A stretch of 64,000 nt of DNA, taken from a virus. The position numbers and the translations under genes were made by a program. The stretch spans positions 25,344-89,343 of IMG/VR virus record IMGVR_UViG_3300019487_000026; one strand, written 5' to 3'. Below are positions 41,260 to 47,720 of this stretch, piece by piece (position 1 is the first letter of the stretch; each line of letters starts with the position of its first letter). The notes under the pieces are model-generated. The model was not told the origin of the DNA and ran no database searches. It saw only the letters and a program-made list of their open reading frames with translations.

Positions 41260-41694
41260 ATGATTACGGCAAAACGTTGGAAAAGTTCACCTGCACGACC
41301 AGGTCCGTCAGGCACGCAGTGGCCGCCCACGGGAATCGAAGCAATCAAGCTCAATGAAATCGACCGCGACGGTGGCGGTGGTACGGTCATTGATCGTCCA
41401 GGCACGATCGACCTCGAAAAAGAAGATACAAAGACCAAGCAGCCGCCGATGTATGACGTCGTGATCTATAACGACGATTTCACACCGGCTGAGTTCGTTG
41501 TTGAAGTGCTTCAAAAGTTTTTCAGCTACGATCTCCAACGTGGGATTGCTCTGATGATCACCGTGCATCGTTCGGGCAAAGGCGTCATTGGAACGTATCC
41601 GAAAGATGTCGCTGAAACAAAAGTGCAGCAAGCAAATAGTTATGCAACGGCTCACGAGCATCCGCTGCAACTAATTGCAGAGAAGAGAGACTAA
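41260..41694 (+). CDS. clpS: ClpS-like adaptor with N-terminal extension
   Basis: 144 residues. The ClpS core starts PPMYDVVIYNDDFTPAEFVV (~63-82; the NDD segment shapes the N-degron pocket) and includes MITVHRSGKG and YATAHEHPL. The first ~60 residues are a Gly/Pro-rich extension longer than in host ClpS. ClpS delivers N-degron substrates to ClpAP and can block other substrates, so the phage may redirect host proteolysis. Confidence 0.88.
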   Translation: MITAKRWKSSPARPGPSGTQWPPTGIEAIKLNEIDRDGGGGTVIDRPGTIDLEKEDTKTKQPPMYDVVIYNDDFTPAEFVVEVLQKFFSYDLQRGIALMITVHRSGKGVIGTYPKDVAETKVQQANSYATAHEHPLQLIAEKRD

Positions 41695-41704
41695 TTTTTT
41701 AACT

Positions 41705-41779
41705 GCGGGTGTCGTATAGTGGCTATTATCTCTGCCTTCCAAGCAGAGGAGGAGGGTTCGAATCCCTCTACCCGCTCCA
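41705..41779 (+). tRNA. trnG: tRNA-Gly(TCC)
   Basis: Acceptor GCGGGTG/TACCCGC, anticodon arm TCTGC-CTTCCAA-GCAGA, U73, CCA. Confidence 0.92.
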
Positions 41780-41793
41780 ATAAGGATTGTGTC

Positions 41794-42234
41794 ATGTACT
41801 ACCACAGTGGAAGTGGGGTCATTGCTTATGACCCTTGGCGTGGCGACATGAAAAGTCGCACCGACTGGTGGTGTATCGTTGATGTCGACAAAGAGATTAC
41901 CCGTTATTATCGCTGGTGGCTTCAGCGGGAGAAACACATCTACCTTCAAAAACCAGCTTGGGATGCACACATCTCAATCATTCGTGGTGAGTACGCTTGT
42001 GCTTCAAACCCCCAACTATGGCGAAAGTATCAGGGGCAGACTGTTAATTTCCAATACGAACACGGACATATCCGTTGTGAACCTGACAAGGATGGAGGAG
42101 TGTATTATTGGATAGATGTAGAGGCCCCATTGCTCAATCAGATTCGTGCCGAGTTTGGACTTCCTCGAGGGTGGCGTTTTCACATCACAATTGGTCGAAC
42201 GTACGACTACGTGGCCCGTGTGCCAAAAAGATAG
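41794..42234 (+). CDS. 2H phosphoesterase (LigT-like)
   Basis: 146 residues with two H-x-[ST] motifs, AHIS (about 58-61) and FHIT (about 129-132), spaced as in the 2H superfamily that opens 2',3'-cyclic phosphates or ligates 2'-5' RNA ends. AAGGA site. Such activity could process tRNA or RNA ends made by nucleases, relevant to the odd tRNAs here (inference). Confidence 0.72.
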   Translation: MYYHSGSGVIAYDPWRGDMKSRTDWWCIVDVDKEITRYYRWWLQREKHIYLQKPAWDAHISIIRGEYACASNPQLWRKYQGQTVNFQYEHGHIRCEPDKDGGVYYWIDVEAPLLNQIRAEFGLPRGWRFHITIGRTYDYVARVPKR

Positions 42235-42243
42235 GAGAAATAT

Positions 42244-42831
42244 ATGAAAGCTTTAGCCGCCCTGGCAGTAGCTCTTACAATGTTCATTGGAACTGCAGTT
42301 GCACAAGATAAATTGACCGTGCTTGTTGCAAAACCGGATCTAGGAGAATTCTATCAAAAGACGGTCATTGTTGTCGCCGGTGATATTGGTGTTGAGATCG
42401 GTTTCATCATTAATCGTCCAGCAACACTGACGGGACGAAAACAAACGAGGTTGGGTGAACTGTTTCCTACCGACGAACCAAGTAAGAAACTTAATGCACC
42501 CGTTTGGCTCGGTGGCCCAGTGAACACGACGACTGTTTGGGCGCTTGCGAAGGACACAAAAGGCGCAAAGGCGACGATACCCGTTGGTGGAACTGGATAC
42601 CACATGGTGATGTCAGTTGATGCTGTCGATGCTCTGATCGCCGAAGGTGCTGCAACGACATCATTCTATGCGGGTTTCATTATTTGGCAGCCAGAAGAAC
42701 GTGAAGCCGAAATGCAGAAGGGATTCTGGTTCAAGACTGAAATGACAATGGATGAACTTCAGAAACTTTCGAAAGATGAGAAGGGCTGGGAGATGTTGAT
42801 GAAGCGACTAAAGTCGCAGACGTCCATCTAG
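42244..42831 (+). CDS. AlgH/YqgE-like protein with signal peptide
   Basis: 195 residues. Signal peptide (ALAALAVALTMFIGTAVAQ), then GFIINRPATL, WLGGPVN and FYAGFIIWQ, the UPF0301/YqgE pattern. Host YqgE is cytosolic, so an exported phage version is unusual. AGGAGA site. Confidence 0.8.
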   Translation: MKALAALAVALTMFIGTAVAQDKLTVLVAKPDLGEFYQKTVIVVAGDIGVEIGFIINRPATLTGRKQTRLGELFPTDEPSKKLNAPVWLGGPVNTTTVWALAKDTKGAKATIPVGGTGYHMVMSVDAVDALIAEGAATTSFYAGFIIWQPEEREAEMQKGFWFKTEMTMDELQKLSKDEKGWEMLMKRLKSQTSI

Positions 42832-42840
42832 GGGAGTAGA

Positions 42841-42848
42841 AATAAATA
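42841..42848 (+). promoter_or_regulatory. T4-type late promoter (AATAAATA)
   Basis: Predicted start near 42854, only 3 nt before the next ATG (nearly leaderless). Confidence 0.55.
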
Positions 42849-42856
42849 GGTCCACT

Positions 42857-43165
42857 ATGGACATTGGCAATAATCTCTACGTGAAATACTTGTGGCCTGA
42901 ATGGATGTTCAAGGATGCCAACAAAGGCACTTCCCTTGAACGTGCTGCCGCATATAGGCATAATATGAGTATGGCAAACTATTTGCCGACTTATATCCGC
43001 CGATGGACGGTTTTAACAGGGATTGCTTATACGTTGGTTGTATTAACCGAAGCAATATTGCCAAAGATTGTTGCTGGTTTCTTCGGAGTGATTGTTGGTT
43101 GGGCTGTCGCGACGATTTTTGTTCTTATTGCAATGTACTTGTTATTAAAACGTGCTGGAGATTAG
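42857..43165 (+). CDS. membrane protein, two spans
   Basis: 102 residues; hydrophobic segments near 53-95 (GIAYTLVVLTEAIL and GFFGVIVGWAVATIFVLIAM). Its last 10 bases are the first bases of tRNA-Val. Confidence 0.65.
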   Translation: MDIGNNLYVKYLWPEWMFKDANKGTSLERAAAYRHNMSMANYLPTYIRRWTVLTGIAYTLVVLTEAILPKIVAGFFGVIVGWAVATIFVLIAMYLLLKRAGD

Positions 43166-43231
43166 CTCAGTTGGTAGAGCGCCGCCCCTACAAGGCGGAT
43201 GTCGGGGGTTCGAGCCCCTCATCTCCAACCA
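43156..43231 (+). tRNA. trnV: tRNA-Val(TAC) with C33
   Basis: Acceptor TGGAGAT/ATCTCCA, stem CCGCC/GGCGG, loop CCTACAA (C at 33 where U is near universal), A73, CCA. Overlaps the upstream gene's end. Confidence 0.85.
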
Positions 43232-43241
43232 GGAGGATCAT

Positions 43242-43619
43242 ATGAAACTTATCGATAGATTACATCCCTTGCGGCTTGCGCCAGCATTATTCTTCATTAC
43301 GTTGCTATCTTTTGCAGCATCATTTGCTTTTGCATTACCAAACGTAGCCATTTTCGTGCATGAAAACGGCAAGGAACGATGGCTATTCGGTAATGCAAAA
43401 TGTCAAAGTGAAGAAATCAAAGAGCAACAAAGTGGAGCAATCGTAAGCGATGATGGTGTGGCATATGTATTTCATGGTATTTTCTGTTGGACAGAACTTG
43501 GTGATGGAAAAATAAGAATAACGAAACAGAACGGTGAAATCCGATTCTTTACGAAGGATCAACTTCAAGATAAACGCGAAGAGCTTCGTCGACAGGGATT
43601 ATTGCGAGAGCCGATCTAA
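43242..43619 (+). CDS. exported protein, unknown
   Basis: 125 residues with a signal peptide (LAPALFFITLLSFAASFAFA). Two Cys (about 52 and 78) suggest a disulfide. GAGGA site. TAATG coupling to the next gene. Confidence 0.65.
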   Translation: MKLIDRLHPLRLAPALFFITLLSFAASFAFALPNVAIFVHENGKERWLFGNAKCQSEEIKEQQSGAIVSDDGVAYVFHGIFCWTELGDGKIRITKQNGEIRFFTKDQLQDKREELRRQGLLREPI

Positions 43620-43900
43620 TGGAACTTACACGTGTTGGTGAGTTATTTACCGTGCAGATTATAGCTGCCAACAAGCAGAATAGCCGTCCTTATCTTTATT
43701 TTTTCGTAAAGGATAGCGAAAAACACGTTCGCCTCATGTACTTGGCTGATGCAACGTATAATGATTTGTTTAGAAGTATTGCGCAGCAGTATTCAGAGGA
43801 CGGTGATTGTTATCTCGGTAGTATACGGTTGTATAACGATGCGATTCTTGCCGGCAACAAGCTAACATTTCCTATTCTTGCGAGTGTGAAAGATGATTAA
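43619..43900 (+). CDS. small protein, unknown
   Basis: 93 residues, beta-rich, overlapping both neighbours. Confidence 0.6.
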   Translation: MELTRVGELFTVQIIAANKQNSRPYLYFFVKDSEKHVRLMYLADATYNDLFRSIAQQYSEDGDCYLGSIRLYNDAILAGNKLTFPILASVKDD

Positions 43901-44390
43901 ACGCTCATTTGTAGCAAGTGTGTTCCTTCACTTGATGGTGTTGTGGCTGTTTTCGGGTGGTGGACCCGGTGAAGGTGAATCGAAAGAAAAAATTCAGGCG
44001 AAGGAGAACCGCGGTAAGTCGTTCGATAATCGCAGTATACAAGACATCCATCGACCTCTAGAGATTACAGTTGTCCCTCCCCCGAAAAAGAGTGGTGAGC
44101 AACTTGCTTACGAAAAGTTTCAAGAAGACCTCACAAAGTGTGAACCATCGTTTGGTGGTATCGGAATATCTCTGATGGGTGTTGATCTAACATTAATCGT
44201 GCTCGAAGCACACAAATACTACCCTGCTGAACGAGCAGGCATTCGAGCAGGAGATCTCCTCAAGGGAATTTCTCTGAGTGAGATTCGAGGAGAAGTTGGA
44301 ACCCCCGTCAGGGTTGAGGTCATCAGAGATGGTGTCCCTTTGACATTTAATCTAATACGTGGGAAGATTTGTTTAAAGAGCACACAGTAG
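43893..44390 (+). CDS. membrane-anchored PDZ domain protein
   Basis: 165 residues. N-terminal anchor FVASVFLHLMVLWLFSGG, a charged linker, then a PDZ-like domain (AGIRAGDLLKGISLSEIRG; VRVEVIRDGVPLTFNLIRG) as in HtrA/TonB-type envelope proteins. Topology suggests the PDZ is periplasmic. Confidence 0.72.
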   Translation: MIKRSFVASVFLHLMVLWLFSGGGPGEGESKEKIQAKENRGKSFDNRSIQDIHRPLEITVVPPPKKSGEQLAYEKFQEDLTKCEPSFGGIGISLMGVDLTLIVLEAHKYYPAERAGIRAGDLLKGISLSEIRGEVGTPVRVEVIRDGVPLTFNLIRGKICLKSTQ

Positions 44391-44396
44391 TATCAT

Positions 44397-44482
44397 GCCC
44401 GGGTGGCGTAATGGCAGCCGCGCCAGCCTAGGAGCTGGTGGGTTCTCCTGCCCCGTGGGTTCGAATCCCACCTCTTCCGCCA
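44397..44482 (+). tRNA. Leu-type tRNA with Ser-like 3' end and mismatched acceptor
   Basis: The 5' half is Leu-like (GCCCGGG-TGGCG, D-stem GCG/CGC). The 3' half ends CTCTTCC-G-CCA like the Ser tRNAs here, leaving C2-C71, C3-T70 and C4-T69 unpaired. The anticodon arm GCCAG-CCTAGGAG-CTGGT has an 8-nt loop. Looks like a recombination product. Confidence 0.65.
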
Positions 44483-44492
44483 AGGAGAAATT

Positions 44493-44798
44493 ATGACTAA
44501 GATCGAAAAAATGTGCCGTGAACATTTCAATGAGCCAGTGCTCATGGTCTTTGATCTTGCTCGTCTAATTGGCTATGGTGAAGATGCTGATGATTGTTAT
44601 TTGATTGTCAAGTATCCAGATCGTGGTGTTGTGTGGCATACAGCAGTGGGTGGCTATGTGTTTCTTGATCGGTTGAGAATCGCTGGCGATTGGGATGACT
44701 TCAAGCGATTAGACGAAGCATTAGAATTGAACAACGTTCCAAAAAAGAGCAAGAAGTTCGCGTTGAAATTCGCCCAACGGAAACAATGTTTAGTTTGA
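44493..44798 (+). CDS. small protein, unknown
   Basis: 101 residues, starting after AAGGAG. No motif recognised. Confidence 0.65.
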   Translation: MTKIEKMCREHFNEPVLMVFDLARLIGYGEDADDCYLIVKYPDRGVVWHTAVGGYVFLDRLRIAGDWDDFKRLDEALELNNVPKKSKKFALKFAQRKQCLV

Positions 44799-44812
44799 AA
44801 GATAGGTGAAAT

Positions 44813-44989
44813 ATGGAAACAGTTTGGATGTTCTTGATGACCAGCGTGTCGTGTACCGGGCATTGGCAGAGTTTAAGGCTGTGGACCGTTTTCAAGCAAA
44901 GAGTCTTGCGAAGCCGCTATGATGATTCAGCCAAAACCAGAAAACAATCTCAATACTACGAGTGTAAATCGTCTAGGAGACCTCTATGA
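44813..44989 (+). CDS. 58-residue protein, unknown
   Basis: Arg/Ser-rich tail, no motif. Overlaps the next short gene as ATGA, which has a strong AGGAGA site. Confidence 0.4.
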   Translation: METVWMFLMTSVSCTGHWQSLRLWTVFKQRVLRSRYDDSAKTRKQSQYYECKSSRRPL

Positions 44990-45054
44990 CACCACTTGAG
45001 TGCACATTACTCGAAGAAGTTGTTTATTGGCGAATGATGGTATTGCCGCGTTAG
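44986..45054 (+). CDS. 22-residue peptide
   Basis: AGGAGA site 6 nt before the ATG. Ends inside the following tRNA-Arg. Confidence 0.35.
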   Translation: MTPLECTLLEEVVYWRMMVLPR

Positions 45055-45117
45055 CTCAATGGATAGAGTATCGGTCTACGAAACCGAAGGTTACACGTTC
45101 GACCCGTGTACGCGGTA
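45045..45117 (+). tRNA. trnR: tRNA-Arg(ACG), CCA not encoded
   Basis: Acceptor GCCGCGT/ACGCGGT, anticodon arm TCGGT-CTACGAA-ACCGA, A73 followed by CAG. A34 would need deamination to inosine. Confidence 0.88.
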
Positions 45118-45140
45118 CAGTGTAAATAAAGAATGGTTAC

Positions 45141-45216
45141 GCCTCCATAGCTCAGTGGACAGAGTGCCTGTCTTCGAAACAGGACGCCGGGAGTTCGAAT
45201 CTCTCTGGAGGCGCCA
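45141..45216 (+). tRNA. trnR: tRNA-Arg(TCG)
   Basis: Acceptor GCCTCCA/TGGAGGC, anticodon arm CCTGT-CTTCGAA-ACAGG, G73, CCA. Confidence 0.92.
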
Positions 45217-45218
45217 AT

Positions 45219-45290
45219 TGGCGATTAGCTCAAAGGCAGAGCGCCCGCTCGACACGCAGGAGGTTAGAGGTCCGAGTCCTCTATTGCCAA
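45219..45290 (+). tRNA. trnV: tRNA-Val(GAC) with C33, CCA not encoded
   Basis: Acceptor TGGCGAT/ATTGCCA, stem CCCGC/GCAGG (one mismatch), loop TCGACAC (C at 33), T-arm AGAGG-TCCGAGT-CCTCT, A73 then CAA. Confidence 0.78.
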
Positions 45291-45295
45291 CAACT

Positions 45296-45377
45296 GGCCA
45301 AGTGGCGTAATCGGCAGCCGCGCGAGTCTCAAAAACTCGTACCGAAAGGTGTGTGGGTTCGAGTCCCACCTTGGCCA
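45296..45377 (+). tRNA. trnL: tRNA-Leu(CAA), CCA not encoded
   Basis: Acceptor GGCCAAG/CTTGGCC, anticodon arm CGAGT-CTCAAAA-ACTCG, long variable arm, A73 then CTC. Confidence 0.9.
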
Positions 45378-45385
45378 CTCAATCT

Positions 45386-45393
45386 CATAAATA
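45386..45393 (+). promoter_or_regulatory. T4-type late promoter (CATAAATA)
   Basis: Predicted start near 45399, for the operon at 45418. Confidence 0.6.
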
Positions 45394-45417
45394 CCTTCTC
45401 TAATTAGGAGGTATGTT

Positions 45418-45876
45418 ATGGCAACCGTCTCTTCACCAGAATACGATCTTATTATAGGCGCACCTGGCCCAGCTTTTGATGCCGCTGTTGCAGCCAATAT
45501 CGCCCTTGGTTTTGCGCCGTTGGGTGTCCCGTATGTTAATTCAGGAAGTGGTGATCTTGAACAAGTAATGTTCCGAGGAGCCATTGCATCTTTTATTGCT
45601 CTCCATGCTATTACCAGCGAAACCGCTGGAACTGCTGGAACTGGTGCATTCCTTATCGCGGGCGACTTTGCTCGTGATTTCAATGCTGGTTATCGCTTTA
45701 CGGTCGACGGTTCAACGAGCAATGACGGAACGTATTCTGTCAAGGATGGTGGTTCGACATTTAGTGCTGGCTTCACAACGATTCCTGTCAATGAGACAGT
45801 TGTTGCTTCGGCAACAAACGGCTCGATTCAAGCTTACGCCCCAAGCATTCTGCAAGTTAATCCGGATCACGTCTAA
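45418..45876 (+). CDS. beta-rich protein, possible virion decoration
   Basis: 152 residues, Gly/Ala/Ser/Thr rich, few charges, in the style of phage structural proteins. Strong AGGAGG site and late promoter. No family recognised. Confidence 0.65.
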   Translation: MATVSSPEYDLIIGAPGPAFDAAVAANIALGFAPLGVPYVNSGSGDLEQVMFRGAIASFIALHAITSETAGTAGTGAFLIAGDFARDFNAGYRFTVDGSTSNDGTYSVKDGGSTFSAGFTTIPVNETVVASATNGSIQAYAPSILQVNPDHV

Positions 45877-46085
45877 TGGCTGGTGCAAAAACAGGGCAGA
45901 AGAAGACGGTTGGCCTTCGAGTTCGCATGTTGGATGGGAAGAGAGTTATCCCTTGCCTTTATTCTGGTCGAGCAGTGGGCCACGGAAAATATTTTGCCGC
46001 TATGATTAACGATCAGCTCATTGTTGATGAAACCGGCAAGCCATATCCGTTTGATGCAGTTGGTGAATTGGTTGAGCAAGCATGA
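45876..46085 (+). CDS. small protein, unknown
   Basis: 69 residues, TAATG coupling with the previous gene. Beta-rich, basic start. Confidence 0.65.
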   Translation: MAGAKTGQKKTVGLRVRMLDGKRVIPCLYSGRAVGHGKYFAAMINDQLIVDETGKPYPFDAVGELVEQA

Positions 46086-46348
46086 GCAACGGAACTGACG
46101 ATCTTGTTATTGTCAATGGTTTACCCCTTCCAACGCGTCGTCAACGTAAACGTCTTGTTGTGATTACCCTTGTGTTTTGTGCTCTTACCATCGGTTATGT
46201 GGTAGGATGGGGTGATCCAGCAAATAGTTTGCATACATCAGCTCTCGCGTGGTCGTTTGGCACAGCAGTAGCTACATTGTTTGCATATGTATTTGGAGCG
46301 GTTGCTGACAACCTGAATGTAATCAGGAATGTTTTGCAACAGAAATAG
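46082..46348 (+). CDS. membrane protein, two spans
   Basis: 88 residues; hydrophobic segments near 26-43 and 55-74 separated by a short loop, holin-like in shape. Basic N-terminus RRQRKR. ATGA coupling. Confidence 0.65.
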   Translation: MSNGTDDLVIVNGLPLPTRRQRKRLVVITLVFCALTIGYVVGWGDPANSLHTSALAWSFGTAVATLFAYVFGAVADNLNVIRNVLQQK

Positions 46349-46351
46349 CAT

Positions 46352-46425
46352 CTCCCGGTGGCGCAATCGGCAGTCGCAACACCCTTAAAAGGTGAAATGT
46401 GAGGGTTCGAATCCCTCTCGGGAGA
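46352..46425 (+). tRNA. trnL: tRNA-Leu(TAA) with short variable arm, CCA not encoded
   Basis: Acceptor CTCCCGG/TCGGGAG, anticodon arm ACACC-CTTAAAA-GGTGA, ~6 nt variable region, A73 then CTT. Confidence 0.82.
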
Positions 46426-46444
46426 CTTATGTTGGAGAGTGTGA

Positions 46445-46795
46445 GTGGAAGATCCTGTACCAGTATTGATGTATATGAACGAAGATGAGATCGTTGCTCA
46501 TCTTCTTCGATATAATCTCACCAAAACTGACAAAGACTTGTTGCGGGGGAAGCCTGCGGAAGAACTTTGCAAACTCGATGATACGTTCGGTCAGTGGATT
46601 CGTACGACATATCGTATGTGGGAGTCAAACAATCCTTTCTATGATCCGTCCACTGCAAAAGACGGAACACTGCGAATTATTGAAAAGGTGTGGTGTGTGT
46701 TAACTGGGCAATCCATTATTCGCCCTGTTGTCGAGGCAAAAGCAGAAGAGAAAGAGTATACATACGTTTATCAACATCCAGATTATTGTTGTTAG
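46445..46795 (+). CDS. protein of unknown function
   Basis: 116 residues, GTG start after TTGGAGAG. Helical, acidic; ends in TAG 3 bp before tRNA-Ser. Confidence 0.65.
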   Translation: MEDPVPVLMYMNEDEIVAHLLRYNLTKTDKDLLRGKPAEELCKLDDTFGQWIRTTYRMWESNNPFYDPSTAKDGTLRIIEKVWCVLTGQSIIRPVVEAKAEEKEYTYVYQHPDYCC

Positions 46796-46798
46796 AAT

Positions 46799-46889
46799 GG
46801 AAGTGTGGCAGAGCGGCTGATTGCGCTTGTCTTGAAAACAAGTGATCGTGATGAGCGATCCGTGGGTTCGAATCCTACCACTTCCGCCA
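46799..46889 (+). tRNA. trnS: tRNA-Ser(TGA)
   Basis: Acceptor GGAAGTG/CACTTCC, anticodon arm CTTGT-CTTGAAA-ACAAG, long variable arm, G73, CCA. Confidence 0.93.
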
Positions 46890-46905
46890 TATTATAGGAG
46901 ACCAT

Positions 46906-47169
46906 ATGTTTGACTTAGACGAGAAACAGAAGCAGCGACTTGACGCATGGAACGCAGAGCAAGATAAGATCGTTCTAGAATATCAACGCCGAACGTGGAC
47001 GCCTGTAGAATTCGAGGAAATGACGCTAGATGGTCAGTTTCCTTACTATGGCGCTATAGGCGGTCATCTGACCTATAAATTCACGCCAACTGGTATCGGG
47101 ACAATCGTTGCTGTTTACCATTCCGGCACACAAGCAGAAATCAATCTAACCGATTACGAGAGCTGGTAA
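46906..47169 (+). CDS. small protein, unknown
   Basis: 87 residues; charged helix then beta strands. TAGGAG site. Confidence 0.65.
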   Translation: MFDLDEKQKQRLDAWNAEQDKIVLEYQRRTWTPVEFEEMTLDGQFPYYGAIGGHLTYKFTPTGIGTIVAVYHSGTQAEINLTDYESW

Positions 47170-47170
47170 T

Positions 47171-47395
47171 ATGCCGCAACAAGATAAACCTTTTGTGTTT
47201 GATCAGGCCGCTTGGTCAACAGTACTCATTGAACCCAGCCTTTGGTGGCGCATCAAAGCTCTGTTTAAACAACAGCCAATCATTTTCTGTTGGGGACAGG
47301 ATCGGTACATTACACGCGGTTTCAAAGGTGAGTGGCTCCACAGCGTCGGTGGCGTTCCAACAAAGATTCGTGAGGAGCTGGAGCGGAATGCCTAA
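47171..47395 (+). CDS. small protein, unknown
   Basis: 74 residues, Trp-rich (WWRIKALFKQQP). One base after the previous stop, overlapping the next gene. Confidence 0.6.
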   Translation: MPQQDKPFVFDQAAWSTVLIEPSLWWRIKALFKQQPIIFCWGQDRYITRGFKGEWLHSVGGVPTKIREELERNA

Positions 47396-47639
47396 TTTCG
47401 GTTATCGCTTTATCAACGAGATGATCCAGCGCTGGCAAGACCGGCCTTGGATCAAGTTTGACGTGTCAACACCGTATCACCTTGGCCATCGTCGCGAGCG
47501 AGGCCACCTTCCGTTCGTTGGTCAGTACCACTTCAAGAGGTACTGCAAATTCGGGCATACTCGCTGGCAATCATACAAGCACAGCAAGATGAAAAAGCTG
47601 TATTGGCGCCTACACCCCGAATACAAAAAACATCACTAA
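47388..47639 (+). CDS. small basic protein, unknown
   Basis: 83 residues, His/Arg/Lys/Tyr rich (HHRRER-type composition), starting inside the previous gene. Possible nucleic-acid binder. Confidence 0.6.
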   Translation: MPNFGYRFINEMIQRWQDRPWIKFDVSTPYHLGHRRERGHLPFVGQYHFKRYCKFGHTRWQSYKHSKMKKLYWRLHPEYKKHH

Positions 47640-47642
47640 ATA
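47635..47642 (+). promoter_or_regulatory. late promoter variant (ACTAAATA) before tRNA-Arg
   Basis: Predicted start near 47648, at the tRNA 5' end. Confidence 0.35.
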
Positions 47643-47646
47643 CTAG

Positions 47647-47720
47647 ACCTCGTCCAGTGGATTCTGGCGGCAGGTTTCCTAAACCAGCATGAAGAGGTCC
47701 GATTCCTCTACGAGGTACCA
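47647..47720 (+). tRNA. trnR: tRNA-Arg(CCT)
   Basis: Acceptor ACCTCGT/ACGAGGT, anticodon arm CAGGT-TTCCTAA-ACCAG (one A-A mismatch), A73, CCA. The next ATG follows the CCA directly. Confidence 0.8.

Noticed and set aside
44362-44368. GGAAGAT as a distant 5' acceptor strand for the chimeric tRNA at 44397
   Set aside because: It lies in the codons of the upstream PDZ gene, about 35 nt away, and would need a large insert; chance match is more likely.
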